Numbered from the stretch's first letter, positions 33,646 to 43,066 are shown. The stretch is DNA of 64,000 nucleotides from Bacteroidota bacterium (GCA_016715945.1 JADJXJ010000001.1:558001-622000); one strand, 5' to 3'. Translations and numbers: made by a program. The notes: generated from the letters alone by a model not told the origin.

Positions 33646-36600
33646 TATTTTTTATCATGTTTCTTTCTGTCTGCTTCAAGTCTTAATTGGCTTTCAATTG
33701 GTATTCCTAAAAATGCACAAATTCTTTGTCTATCTCTAAAGTCAACTGGGTGTCTGTGTAGGTGATTAACTACCATTCTTTTCAGCAAGTAATAAGACAA
33801 TGGATGTTTCTCAACATAATCTTTCAATGTTTGCATATCTCTGTCGGGGAAACCTGAAACTTGGTCGAGTTTAATTAAGAAATTAATTAACCTAACAGAG
33901 GCAAAATCAAATTCACTCTGAACCATTTGATATTTGTCCATTAATTTACTTGTGCCAACAGAATCAGAAATCTTCTTAACAAAAGTGTATGAGATTTGAG
34001 TGCAAAGTGAAAACAAAAGTTGTCTAGCAATTTTCTCTACCTTTTCTTTTTCAACTTCTCTTTTTTCTCCATCTGTTCGATTTTCATTCCGTTTTTCTTC
34101 AATCTTTGAAATTATTTCTTGTAGTTGATTTATTATAAAGTCAGTGTTGTCGTTTAATACGGAGAAAAATACATTCAATGTCCTTAGTCCAAGGGTGTAT
34201 GTTTCTTTAAGTAGTTGATATTTCACAGGACCAGTCAGTGAGCCACTTGGATTGTTCTTTAAAATTTGTCCTATTATTTCAATCAGTTTAAAACTCAAAT
34301 TCAATTTTGAAACAATATCAATTTCGCTAACATCTTCATCTAAATCCCATGTTGGTTTATCTTCTGTTTCTTTTTGCTGCAACTCTAAAGAATCTTGCTT
34401 TGAATTTTCTTCGTTTCGAACTTCTTCAACAGATTTTGATTTAAGATACAGTTTTGGCAATTCAGTAACTAATTCATGTAAATGAGAAATGTCGTTTTCA
34501 AGTTTACAAGGATTCAGTTCTTTAAAAATGTCACTTGCATTCTTTATCAATTCAGTAATTATAAATTCATCACTACTAAAGTGAATTAAAAACATGAGAA
34601 TGTTTGCAAACTCTGTTCTGTAAAGTCGTTGACATAATTTTGAAATTACTTCTCTGGTTTCTTTCTTGGCGATGTTTTTAGCCAAGTATTGAGCCTTAAA
34701 ATAGTAATAGGTATATTGGTATTTAAACTCAATTGTATCTCCAAAGGAATTTAAGACACCCACCTTAAAAAGCGTTTCAATTGTTTTATCTGCCGTCATT
34801 GAAGCAGGCAAATCCATTTTTGTAAATTGACTTATATCCTTATGAAAGGTGTCAAATTCATTGCGAGAAATGATTGTTGTCTTTTTATCAAAGAAAAAGT
34901 TTGCTAATTCAGCACAATAACTTTGATAAGTGTTTAGCTCAGATTGTTCTCTGATATTGTCTGTAAGCGATTTTAATATTAATAGTTGATAGTAGTTTCC
35001 GTATGAACTTACTTGCAAATCATGAGGATTAGTTGACTCTAATGCTTGCAAAAGAATTAAAAGGAAAATTGGATAATTGGGGACAATTCTTTGACCCATC
35101 GCAATGCTAATTGAACGCATTGCATTGTCAATTTTCTTATAAGTTTCCTCGTCTGTTACAAAATCCTCTCTCCCCAATGTATACCAACGATGAATAAGTT
35201 TAGAACGCATCGAGTGATTGAATTCGAGAATCTCGTATTGATGAAAATCTGAAAACAAATCGCCAGGAGTTTCTTCATCTGCAATTATTTCTTCAATTGC
35301 CACTAATTCGTTACCGATAAAAAGTAAATTTTTGTAGTAGCTACAAATGCTTTTAATAAAGCGGCCTTTTGCCTTTTGATTTTTAAGTGGATTCTTATCA
35401 AAATCATCTATTAAAATAAAGACATTTGAAATATCTTCCTGCTTAAAATCTTCTAAAGCATCTGTTCCATATTGATTGATAAACTCTTTTTCAACGAGTT
35501 TTTTGAAATCGTCAAGCCCCGAATTTTTTATGCTTTTACCATCAATTATTATTGGCACATAATTTTTTTGGTAAAGTGTTTTAAATACTGTTCTTAGAAG
35601 TGATGTCTTGCCAATATTCTCACCTCCAAATAACAAGTATTTTGAGTTAGGTTTAATATTCCTGATAACACTTTCGGCATTTTCAAGAAGGATTGAAATG
35701 TTTTCTTCGCTACTTTCTTTCGTGTTAAAGTATCGGAGTGTCGGATAAACATAAATATCACCTAGTTTAATATCTGATTTGTATGGGTGCCTGAATTTGC
35801 CACCAACGTCATTTAAAACTTCTGAAAACTCACGAGTAACATTGTATTTAGATTTGAGTTTTATTTTGCCTCTTTTGTAATTTACCCATTCAGCATCACT
35901 TGCAGACAATTCATATTTATCTTCATTCCAAAAGAACGTGTCAATTTTAAATGATTGTGTAGATAGGTCGAAGCCTATTAGATGAAATTCGCTCTCAAAG
36001 ATGTTGCCTGAATCCTGCAAAACAGAACCTTCAATATGATAGACAGTATTTTCTTCAAGGTCATCAATCATTTCTTTTGATGCCGTATGTTCATGCCCTG
36101 TCAAATAAAAATCGGCAGTTTTATGAATATGAGTTGCAAATTCTCTCCTGTTTGTAGGATTTAACCAATGAAATGGGTGATGGAATAAACTGATAACTAA
36201 ATCTGCTTTAGCATTGAATACTGTTTCAGGAAAAAGCGTAGTTGAATAAAACATTTTCCCGTTCTGTTCATGTATTTCAGACATATAGGCGGTATTGTAA
36301 CAATGAAATACAATTCGTTTCTCGCCATAGTCGAAAGGATAAACAGAAAGTAATGGATGGTCGTAAGCAGGTTTTACAGTTTCTTGAATTGAATCTCTAA
36401 AAGAAAAGTAGTTTTTCTGAACTTCAACGCATTGATTAATAACCGAATCATCAATCGCAGAGTCACCGAGGCGTTGTATGATGGTTAATTGATTTTGTCT
36501 TGCTTTTGTGTCAATGCCAAAATCACAATCATGATTTCCGGCTATTGTAAGTATCTGAATTTTCTTCTTACTATATTCTTCAAGTTTTGCTTTAAGGCCT

Positions 36601-36797
36601 TTTAGGAAATTTGCACCAACCTCATATTCCTTTTCTTTGCCCGAAAATGCAATGTCGCCAGTTACTACAAGAAATATTCCCTCATATTCTAATGTAGTAT
36701 TCCTAATCGCTTCAAACAGTTTTTCTTCTTTTTTGAGAACAGAATTTTCACCTTCTTTAAAGTGAATATCCGATAATTGAATTAGTAATATTTTCAT
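33645..36797 (-). CDS. Calcineurin-like phosphoesterase fused to STAND/NACHT-like NTPase; candidate defence effector
   Basis: The 1050-residue product has two recognisable parts. Residues 1-~300 form a metallophosphoesterase with every metal motif present: Asp10/His12 (LSDIHF), VTGD (45-48), GNHD (87-90), the FHH at 205-207 and GHEH (234-237). After a linker (RHPYKSDIKLGDIYVYPTL, ~336-354) comes a P-loop NTPase with Walker A GGENIGKTS (391-399) and Walker B VFILIDDFD (459-467). The rest (~480-1050) is helical with no repeat I can name and has a charged insert near 790-830. Enzyme-NTPase-helical sensor is the layout of STAND immune proteins such as Avs and bacterial NACHTs. It starts 12 bases after hsdS, so it is the last gene of the hsd operon, and it is strongly AT-rich. 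Target and substrate are unknown. Confidence 0.85.
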   Translation of the reverse strand: MKILLIQLSDIHFKEGENSVLKKEEKLFEAIRNTTLEYEGIFLVVTGDIAFSGKEKEYEVGANFLKGLKAKLEEYSKKKIQILTIAGNHDCDFGIDTKARQNQLTIIQRLGDSAIDDSVINQCVEVQKNYFSFRDSIQETVKPAYDHPLLSVYPFDYGEKRIVFHCYNTAYMSEIHEQNGKMFYSTTLFPETVFNAKADLVISLFHHPFHWLNPTNRREFATHIHKTADFYLTGHEHTASKEMIDDLEENTVYHIEGSVLQDSGNIFESEFHLIGFDLSTQSFKIDTFFWNEDKYELSASDAEWVNYKRGKIKLKSKYNVTREFSEVLNDVGGKFRHPYKSDIKLGDIYVYPTLRYFNTKESSEENISILLENAESVIRNIKPNSKYLLFGGENIGKTSLLRTVFKTLYQKNYVPIIIDGKSIKNSGLDDFKKLVEKEFINQYGTDALEDFKQEDISNVFILIDDFDKNPLKNQKAKGRFIKSICSYYKNLLFIGNELVAIEEIIADEETPGDLFSDFHQYEILEFNHSMRSKLIHRWYTLGREDFVTDEETYKKIDNAMRSISIAMGQRIVPNYPIFLLILLQALESTNPHDLQVSSYGNYYQLLILKSLTDNIREQSELNTYQSYCAELANFFFDKKTTIISRNEFDTFHKDISQFTKMDLPASMTADKTIETLFKVGVLNSFGDTIEFKYQYTYYYFKAQYLAKNIAKKETREVISKLCQRLYRTEFANILMFLIHFSSDEFIITELIKNASDIFKELNPCKLENDISHLHELVTELPKLYLKSKSVEEVRNEENSKQDSLELQQKETEDKPTWDLDEDVSEIDIVSKLNLSFKLIEIIGQILKNNPSGSLTGPVKYQLLKETYTLGLRTLNVFFSVLNDNTDFIINQLQEIISKIEEKRNENRTDGEKREVEKEKVEKIARQLLFSLCTQISYTFVKKISDSVGTSKLMDKYQMVQSEFDFASVRLINFLIKLDQVSGFPDRDMQTLKDYVEKHPLSYYLLKRMVVNHLHRHPVDFRDRQRICAFLGIPIESQLRLEADRKKHDKK

Positions 36798-36809
36798 TTG
36801 AATATTTTT

Positions 36810-37970
36810 CTATGATGTTATTGAATTGTTTTGTTTTACACTCAACTCCCCCCTAAACGCCTTTTGGCTTAAACTGCCATACAATTTCTCCAACTCCTGC
36901 AAGCTTTGTTGGTATTGGGTTTTGAGGGATTCTGTTTTTTCTACGATGCGGGCAAATTGGGTTTGGAGTTCGATTGGTGGAATCAGAATTTTTATTCCTT
37001 GTAATTCTTGTGCGTTTATATTTGCCATTCCTACAATGCTTTTACACATACCGAGCAATGTTTTTTTACCATGAATAGAATTCAAATAGCCCCATAAAAA
37101 CCAAGGATTTGCCTTTTCATTCGTCCTAACACGAATTAAGTAACCAGCAATTATCATTTCTGAATCTTCATTGAAGACACCAGTTTTTCCGACTAACTCT
37201 TTAGAATTAGTTCGATTGAAAAGTAAATCCCCTTTTCTAACAACATATTTTTCTTTCTCCTTATCGTCAACAATATTGATGTATTTCAACTTTGAATAAT
37301 CCATGTAACCATCAGGTGTGATATTGTTCATTCTCAGATATGGATACAATCCTTCATCTTCGGCTGGACTGCTTGTGCCATATTTTACTTCGGTAACAAC
37401 ATCTTTTATTTTACCCTTCGTAAATTTCTTTCTGTTTGTTGATGGGTCTCCAAACATTTCCAAAAACGTGCTTTTCAAAAATTCATCCAGCAGGCGGATG
37501 CTTTCTTTGCGTTGGGCTATCAGGTTTTCGGCTTTGCTTAATATGTTGGCGATGTGGAGTTGGTCGTCAATTTCTAAATCAGGAACTTCAAGTTGTTCCA
37601 ATGACTTCCTGTTTATGTGCATGATGGTTGAACCAGTAGCTTTCCGCTTTAGATATTCTGATTTGGTTTGCAGAAAACGATAAATGAAAAAAGGTGAAAA
37701 CTGTTTTTTGTTTTTCACTTTCAATTTTACCATAGTGCTTCCTACATAACCACTTTTGCCAATACCCATTTGCCCAACAGAACCGTCCCAAACCAATATA
37801 ATATCATCTTCTTGAGCTAAAACTCCATCTGCATCTAACGTGTAAAGAGGTTTGTTTTCATTTCGGAAATCGTTTGCTTGAAACACACGTATTGCGCCTT
37901 CCTGCTTTTCTTCAAGCAATTTGTATTTTCTGCCTTTCTCTATTTGAACTATGTCTTTTAGTAATGTCAT
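36810..37970 (-). CDS. hsdS: Type I restriction-modification specificity subunit
   Basis: Recognises the two-part DNA target for the HsdR2M2S complex. The 386-residue product contains two target-recognition domains, each followed by a conserved helix: TRD1 about 1-135 then LHIANILSKAENLIAQRKES, and TRD2 about 185-340 then LQTQFARIVEKTESLKTQYQQSLQEL. The LPPIELQ-like IPPIELQTQF ending of TRD2 is typical. The start overlaps hsdM by 4 bases (ATGA). The full-length two-TRD form suggests an active specificity subunit; the recognition sequence cannot be predicted. Confidence 0.93.
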   Translation of the reverse strand: MTLLKDIVQIEKGRKYKLLEEKQEGAIRVFQANDFRNENKPLYTLDADGVLAQEDDIILVWDGSVGQMGIGKSGYVGSTMVKLKVKNKKQFSPFFIYRFLQTKSEYLKRKATGSTIMHINRKSLEQLEVPDLEIDDQLHIANILSKAENLIAQRKESIRLLDEFLKSTFLEMFGDPSTNRKKFTKGKIKDVVTEVKYGTSSPAEDEGLYPYLRMNNITPDGYMDYSKLKYINIVDDKEKEKYVVRKGDLLFNRTNSKELVGKTGVFNEDSEMIIAGYLIRVRTNEKANPWFLWGYLNSIHGKKTLLGMCKSIVGMANINAQELQGIKILIPPIELQTQFARIVEKTESLKTQYQQSLQELEKLYGSLSQKAFRGELSVKQNNSITS

Positions 37971-39535
37971 CGAATCAATGACTTTAGTTCTTTTAAACCA
38001 CTTTGAATATACCCTTCAATGCTTTCCAATTTTGCGAAAATCACATTCGGTTTTTCATATACCACTTCTTCATACACTTCCTCTTTGTAGGTGCTCAGGT
38101 TTAGGTTGTAGTTGTTTTCTACAATCTCTTTTTTCGGCACCATAAAGTATTTTTGCTTTCGGTCGTTGTCTTTTTTTGGGTCTCTTGCTTTGTATCGGTG
38201 CACAATGTCGGGTAAATCGCTTTCTGCAATTTTATTTCGCTTATCGTCTAAGCTGTAGCCGTCTGCTTGCATGTCGTAAAACCATACATGGTCGGTTTCA
38301 CCGCCTTTGGTAAAAATCAAGATGGCTGTGCTTACACCTGCATAGGGTTTAAATACTCCACTTGGCATAGTAATCACAGCTTTCAGTTCGGCTTTTTCAA
38401 TAATCAGTTTTCGCACCGCCTCAAATGCTTTTCCGCTGTTTTGTATCACACCGCTTGGCACAATTACGGCAGCCGTTCCGCCCTTTCTCAGCATGTTAAA
38501 AATGCGTTCTACAAACAGCAGTTCGGTTTTGGTAGTGGGTATTTTCAGCCCTTCATTAATATCGCTTTTGTCTATGTTTCCTGTAAAAGGCGGATTGGCT
38601 AAAACAATATCAAACTGGCTGTCTTCATTGTAGCTTTTGCTCAGGGTATCTTTGTAATCAATTTTAGGTTCATCAATGCCGTGCATCATCATGTTCATCA
38701 ACCCCAAACGCACCATGGTAGTGTCAATGTCATAACCTACAAAGCTTTTATCTAAAATGTCTTTTACCTCCTGTGTCAGCACGACACTAATGGCGGCACG
38801 TTCAAAACCGTCTTCGTCTTTCTGCAACTTGGCAGGGTCTTTTTTTCTTACCAAATCGGTAAGGATGTATTGATAAGCACCCAACAAGAAACCGCCCGTT
38901 CCGCAAGCAGGGTCGGCAATGCGTTGCCCCAATTGCGGAGCAACCAATTCAACCATCAGTTTAATAATATGCCGTGGAGTGCGGAACTGTCCGTTTTTAC
39001 CTGCTGTGGCAATTTCACTCAACAGCATTTCATACACATCACCTTGTATGTCCTGAAAAGCATGTCCGCCTTCGGTGGCATCTCTTTCAATTTCTTTGAA
39101 TATTTCCTCTATAATGTTGATGGCAGAAACCAGCAAACTGGCTTTGGGCATAATAAAAACAGCGTTTGCCATGTGTTTGGTAAAAGGAGAAGTTCCTCCG
39201 TTCAGTTCTTTTAAAAACGGAAACACTTTCATTTGCACATGCATCAGCATTTCGTCTGCGGGCTTGTGTTTAAAAACACTCCAACGCAATTCGTTTTTAT
39301 CAATGCTTTCGTTGCTGCCCGGAATATTGAATTTGCCCGAAAACCGGGAGACATATTGTTCGCCTGTCCATTCGGCATCCCGTTCCCGTTTGGCTTCCAA
39401 ATCGTCCAAACGCTTCATAAAAATGAGGTAGGTAATTTGCTCAATGGCGGTTAAAGGGTTGGCAATGCCGCCTTCCCAAAAGTTTTGCCAGAGCTTGTCT
39501 ATAAGCGATTTAAGCGTTGAATTATTTTGCAGCAT
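37967..39535 (-). CDS. hsdM: Type I restriction-modification DNA methyltransferase subunit
   Basis: Adenine-N6 methyltransferase of the type I system, using S-adenosylmethionine. The 522-residue product has the N-terminal HsdM helical domain (LKSLIDKLWQNFWEGGIANPL...), the SAM-binding motif I DPACGTGG (208-215) and the catalytic motif IV NPPF (314-317). It is coupled to hsdS by an ATGA overlap. Upstream, 135 bases with several hairpins and then a transposase gene separate it from hsdR, which is unusual for an operon whose subunits assemble together. Confidence 0.95.
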   Translation of the reverse strand: MLQNNSTLKSLIDKLWQNFWEGGIANPLTAIEQITYLIFMKRLDDLEAKRERDAEWTGEQYVSRFSGKFNIPGSNESIDKNELRWSVFKHKPADEMLMHVQMKVFPFLKELNGGTSPFTKHMANAVFIMPKASLLVSAINIIEEIFKEIERDATEGGHAFQDIQGDVYEMLLSEIATAGKNGQFRTPRHIIKLMVELVAPQLGQRIADPACGTGGFLLGAYQYILTDLVRKKDPAKLQKDEDGFERAAISVVLTQEVKDILDKSFVGYDIDTTMVRLGLMNMMMHGIDEPKIDYKDTLSKSYNEDSQFDIVLANPPFTGNIDKSDINEGLKIPTTKTELLFVERIFNMLRKGGTAAVIVPSGVIQNSGKAFEAVRKLIIEKAELKAVITMPSGVFKPYAGVSTAILIFTKGGETDHVWFYDMQADGYSLDDKRNKIAESDLPDIVHRYKARDPKKDNDRKQKYFMVPKKEIVENNYNLNLSTYKEEVYEEVVYEKPNVIFAKLESIEGYIQSGLKELKSLIR

Positions 39536-39549
39536 AATGTTTTGTATTT

Positions 39550-39666
39550 AATCCCGAAGGGATTTGATGTTTATAGAAAGCGCCAAAATGGCAAATATGC
39601 GACCCCGAAGGGGTCGTATGAATCATGGTCAATTCATTGCTATAAACATGTGAACCCTTCGGGTTC
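39550..39666. repeat. Cluster of GAA/TTC-centred hairpins (REP-like) next to the transposase
   Basis: Three near-perfect palindromes share the core CCC-GAA-GGG: AATCCCGAAGGGATT (39550-39564), CGACCCCGAAGGGGTCG (39600-39616) and GAACCCTTCGGGTTC (39652-39666). Between them are GCCAAAATGGC (39582-39592) and a 10-base inverted pair ATGTTTATAG / CTATAAACAT (39567-39576, 39640-39649). The cluster lies directly after the stop of the Y1-type transposase gene, the arrangement expected for REP sequences mobilised by a linked transposase. Confidence 0.75.
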
Positions 39667-39670
39667 TTGA

Positions 39671-40132
39671 TCATTCTATCCATTTGAACAAATAATCTTC
39701 TTTAAATTCTATTTCAAACTTTTTCAAAAAATCAATATACTCCTCTCTGAATGTTTGCTTCTTGTGATGTTCCTTTTGGTTCATAATGTATTTCACTACA
39801 GAATCAATTTGCGAATGACTGTAAGAAAAAGCCCCGTAACCCTCCTGCCAATTGAATTTGAATTTTGACAGTTTCTTTTCCTTGATAAACTCCGTTGAGG
39901 ATTTCTTTATTTCTCTGACTAAATCAGACAGGCAACACGAAGGTTTCATTCCTATAAAGAAATGAATATGGTCGGGCATTCCATTAATGGCCAGCAACTT
40001 TTGTTCTTTGTTTCTGATGATTCCTGAAATGTATTTATACAATTCTTCTTCCCACAATGAATTAATCAAGCATTCACGATTCTGAACGGCAAACACGACC
40101 TGTACATATATCTGTGAAAATGTTCCCGCCAT
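39671..40132 (-). CDS. IS200/REP-associated tyrosine (Y1) transposase
   Basis: Single-strand DNA transposase of the Y1/HUH type, 153 residues. The HUH motif is readable as DHIHFFIG (near residues 54-61), and the catalytic Tyr is likely Tyr114 in SVVKYIMNQKEHH, with the following NQ typical of the family. TFSQIYVQVVFAVQNRE is the usual N-terminus of the Bacteroidota group. Its ATG overlaps the hsdR stop by one base (TAATG), so it may be translated with hsdR. It lies inside the hsd operon, with hairpin repeats on its 3' side. This looks like a small insertion that kept the operon frame-compatible, or a domesticated member. Confidence 0.88.
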   Translation of the reverse strand: MAGTFSQIYVQVVFAVQNRECLINSLWEEELYKYISGIIRNKEQKLLAINGMPDHIHFFIGMKPSCCLSDLVREIKKSSTEFIKEKKLSKFKFNWQEGYGAFSYSHSQIDSVVKYIMNQKEHHKKQTFREEYIDFLKKFEIEFKEDYLFKWIE

Positions 40133-42921
40133 TAAGCTGCTATTACTTGTTCGGTTAAACTTAAAATTTCGTCAATCTCTTTTTGATTAAAAATGCCTCT
40201 GATCCCTTCGGGGTGAAGCATGGTAAAAGGAGATTCAATCAGGTTGCGTTTACTCACATTACCTTTCTCCAAAACGAAATTCTTGAGCAAATCAAGAAAT
40301 TGAAGCTGTCGGCTGGTGAGGTAGCTGTGTTTGGAAACAAAATCATCAAATGCTTTGGTAACTGTTTCGGCAAATGTTTCCAATTGCTCAATGCCCAAAA
40401 TGTGTTTGATAAATTGCACCAATACCGCTTTGCGGTGGTTGTAAACCTTACGAAGCAAATCAATGGTAATGTGCGGATACTCGTTTTGCAGTTCTTCTGC
40501 CAATTGCTCGGCTTCATCCGTTGTGATTTCTTGCCCTTGTTTAAGTTTTTGTAAAATAGGACTGCTTGAAACTAATTCATTGATTTTCTTTTCTACCAGT
40601 TCACGGTATTTTGCCACACTCAACGCTTCGTGTTGAGGACCAAACTCCACAAATTCCTTTTCGGCAACAATGTCTTTCAAATTGAATTTTGCAGGTGCTA
40701 AAGGAATTACCGCTTCACGGAACTTCATCAACGGTGAAAGTTTCTGAATTAATTCATCAAACTTGTCTTCGTTGATGGTTTCCCAAAAATGATTGCTTTG
40801 TGCTTGTTGAATCAATTCCTGCTCTCTTGCTACAGTGTTGATGCTCAAAGGCAGTTCGCCAATTTCTTCAATGATGCTTTCTTTAAGTGTTTCAAACTTT
40901 TCTGTTTCACCAGCCAAATGTGCCAATGAAAGTTCTACCATGTCTTTTTCAAATCGCATGGCTTTGAAATCAACATTTGAAACCGTGCGAAGCAAGGGTT
41001 TTACAACGGATTTCAAAAAATCCATTTTGTCTGGTGTGAGGTTGCTCCAGAAGTTATCATCCGCTAGGCGTTGCAATTCATGTTTGGCTTCCATAATCAC
41101 TACCGAATTTTTCGGCAGTTCTTCCACTTGCTTTCTGATTTTCTGAACCTCTTTGTTCACAATTTCAGCATTGCTTTGTGTTTGGGCTTCTTCAATCTTT
41201 TCCAATCGCACGCCAAACAAGCGAACAGGCAAAGGAATTTGTCCTTTCAGTTCTTTACCTCTCGGGTTGAGTTTGAAATATTCAAAGTTGTCCCAACAAT
41301 CCAGAATCAGGAAATTGTCTTTTTGTGTGCACCAAGGTTTTATTTTTTCAGGTTCGAGTAAACGAGTTCCTCTGCCTATCATTTGCCAAAATTTGGTGTA
41401 GCTGTACACAGGTTTTGCGAAAACCAAATTCACCAATTCACGAACATCAATACCCGTGTCGAGCATGTCCACACTAATGGCAATTCGTGGCATGTCATTA
41501 CTCACAAACTGGTCGAGTAATCCGCCTTTGCCATAAACCCGTGGGTCTTCGCTTACCAATACTTTGGCCAATTCGCCTTTGTATTCGGGATAAAGCGAAT
41601 CAAAAATTTCTTCTACTCGTCTTGCATGGGCTTTGCTGATGCAAAAGAAAATCGTTTTCCCTGGCAAAACTCCGTTGGCATCTTTGATGCATTCTTCCAT
41701 GAATTCACGGACAATCAAAGCGTTTGTGCCTCGGTTGATTACTTTCTTTTCAATCTCTGTTCCTTCGTAGTTGATTTCTTCAATTTCCTTTCCTTCCAAC
41801 ATTAGTTTTTGTTGGTCTTCCAAAGAAATTGTCCGCTTGTTTATTCCTTCATCCTGAAACTTGGTTTTAATTTTCATTACCTGAAAATTGCTAAGGAATG
41901 GCGGAATGTGATTTACGGCTTCTTCGTATGAATAAGCAAAAGTCGGAACGCCATCTTCACATTCAAACAATTGAAAAGTGTTATGGTCAATTACATCCGT
42001 TGGCGTGGCTGTCAAGCCAAGTGTAATGGTATTGAAGTAATCAAGAATTTCCTGATAAGTATTGTAAATACTTCGGTGGCTTTCGTCCACTACAATCAAG
42101 TCAAAGAAATGCGGACTCAAACTTTTATCCTCACTTCGAATGATGTTCGACATGGTCGGATAAGTTGAAACATAAATTCGTCTGTCGGTGGCAATTTCTT
42201 TTTCGCCTTGTTTTGGCCAGCGTGGTTCGTTGGGCAAATGTTCTTTGAATGCTTCCAAAGTTTGGTCACGAAGGGCAATTCTGTCAACAAGAAATAAAAC
42301 TCTCTCTGCCCACCCTGCTCTCATTAATGCGTCTACCAAGGCAATGCAAGTTCTTGTCTTGCCCGTTCCTGTCGCCATTACCAACAAGAATTTGCGTTTC
42401 CGTTTTTCAACGGCTTCCATTACAGCACGAATAGACTGAATCTGATAGGTTCTCCCAGCAATTTTAGTGTTAATAAGTTCCCCAGTTAATGGCTTTCTCG
42501 ATTTACGCAAATAGGCATAACGTTCAAGGTCGTCTCGTGTTGGAAAGCCAAATACTTTCTGCGGTGGGTAATTTTCTAAATCCCAAAAGTAAATGTCGTA
42601 TCCATTTGTATAAAAACAGAAAGGCAATTCAACGCCTTGTGTTTGTTTAATGTTGTAGCAATACTGTTTGGCTTGTTCCCGTCCAAGTGCAGCGTCCACC
42701 GAAGTCTTTTTAGCTTCAACAACTGCAAGCGGTTTACCGTCCTTGCCTAACAAAACATAGTCGCTGTATTGGTGTCCAGCGTAAGGAGTTATCGGTTCTT
42801 CAACAACGGTCAAGTGAATATCAAATTCCTCAATTACCTGAGTTCGGTCAGTTACATTCCAGCCCGCTTGTTTTAAGCGGTTGTCAATGATTTCTTTCCT
42901 TGTCAGTCTCTCGTTTTTCAC
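40132..42921 (-). CDS. hsdR: Type I restriction endonuclease subunit R
   Basis: Motor and nuclease of the type I system; translocates DNA and cuts far from the site. The 929-residue product has an N-terminal PD-(D/E)xK nuclease (Asp54, Glu69-x-Lys71 in SDYVLL...VVEAKK), helicase Walker A ATGTGKT (183-189), DESH box (279-282), the later helicase motif MIGRGTRL, and a C-terminal EcoEI-type helical domain. The start appears to be GTG (minus-strand codon at 42919-42921), with no nearby in-frame ATG. It is the first gene of the operon. Confidence 0.95.
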   Translation of the reverse strand: MKNERLTRKEIIDNRLKQAGWNVTDRTQVIEEFDIHLTVVEEPITPYAGHQYSDYVLLGKDGKPLAVVEAKKTSVDAALGREQAKQYCYNIKQTQGVELPFCFYTNGYDIYFWDLENYPPQKVFGFPTRDDLERYAYLRKSRKPLTGELINTKIAGRTYQIQSIRAVMEAVEKRKRKFLLVMATGTGKTRTCIALVDALMRAGWAERVLFLVDRIALRDQTLEAFKEHLPNEPRWPKQGEKEIATDRRIYVSTYPTMSNIIRSEDKSLSPHFFDLIVVDESHRSIYNTYQEILDYFNTITLGLTATPTDVIDHNTFQLFECEDGVPTFAYSYEEAVNHIPPFLSNFQVMKIKTKFQDEGINKRTISLEDQQKLMLEGKEIEEINYEGTEIEKKVINRGTNALIVREFMEECIKDANGVLPGKTIFFCISKAHARRVEEIFDSLYPEYKGELAKVLVSEDPRVYGKGGLLDQFVSNDMPRIAISVDMLDTGIDVRELVNLVFAKPVYSYTKFWQMIGRGTRLLEPEKIKPWCTQKDNFLILDCWDNFEYFKLNPRGKELKGQIPLPVRLFGVRLEKIEEAQTQSNAEIVNKEVQKIRKQVEELPKNSVVIMEAKHELQRLADDNFWSNLTPDKMDFLKSVVKPLLRTVSNVDFKAMRFEKDMVELSLAHLAGETEKFETLKESIIEEIGELPLSINTVAREQELIQQAQSNHFWETINEDKFDELIQKLSPLMKFREAVIPLAPAKFNLKDIVAEKEFVEFGPQHEALSVAKYRELVEKKINELVSSSPILQKLKQGQEITTDEAEQLAEELQNEYPHITIDLLRKVYNHRKAVLVQFIKHILGIEQLETFAETVTKAFDDFVSKHSYLTSRQLQFLDLLKNFVLEKGNVSKRNLIESPFTMLHPEGIRGIFNQKEIDEILSLTEQVIAA

Positions 42922-42992
42922 TTTTATATTCTAAAATTTATAGTTGGTCAAAATACACAAAAAATCCGTTTTGTTGTCCGAATGTTCTGTCA

Positions 42993-43066
42993 GTGCGTTG
43001 GCAAGAAACGGCTCTTTTGGATTTGCTGAAGGGTCGGCTTGTGGGCAGGGCAAAGCCAAATGTGCC
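42993..43066. repeat. Right boundary module of the defence region
   Basis: Contains GTGCGTTGGC (42993-43002), GGCTTGTG (43036-43043) and GCCAAATGTGCC (43055-43066), matching or resembling the three modules at 33604-33645 but in a different order. Positioned about 70 bases upstream of hsdR. Similar intergenic sequences seem familiar from other Bacteroidota, but I cannot verify this. Confidence 0.45.
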
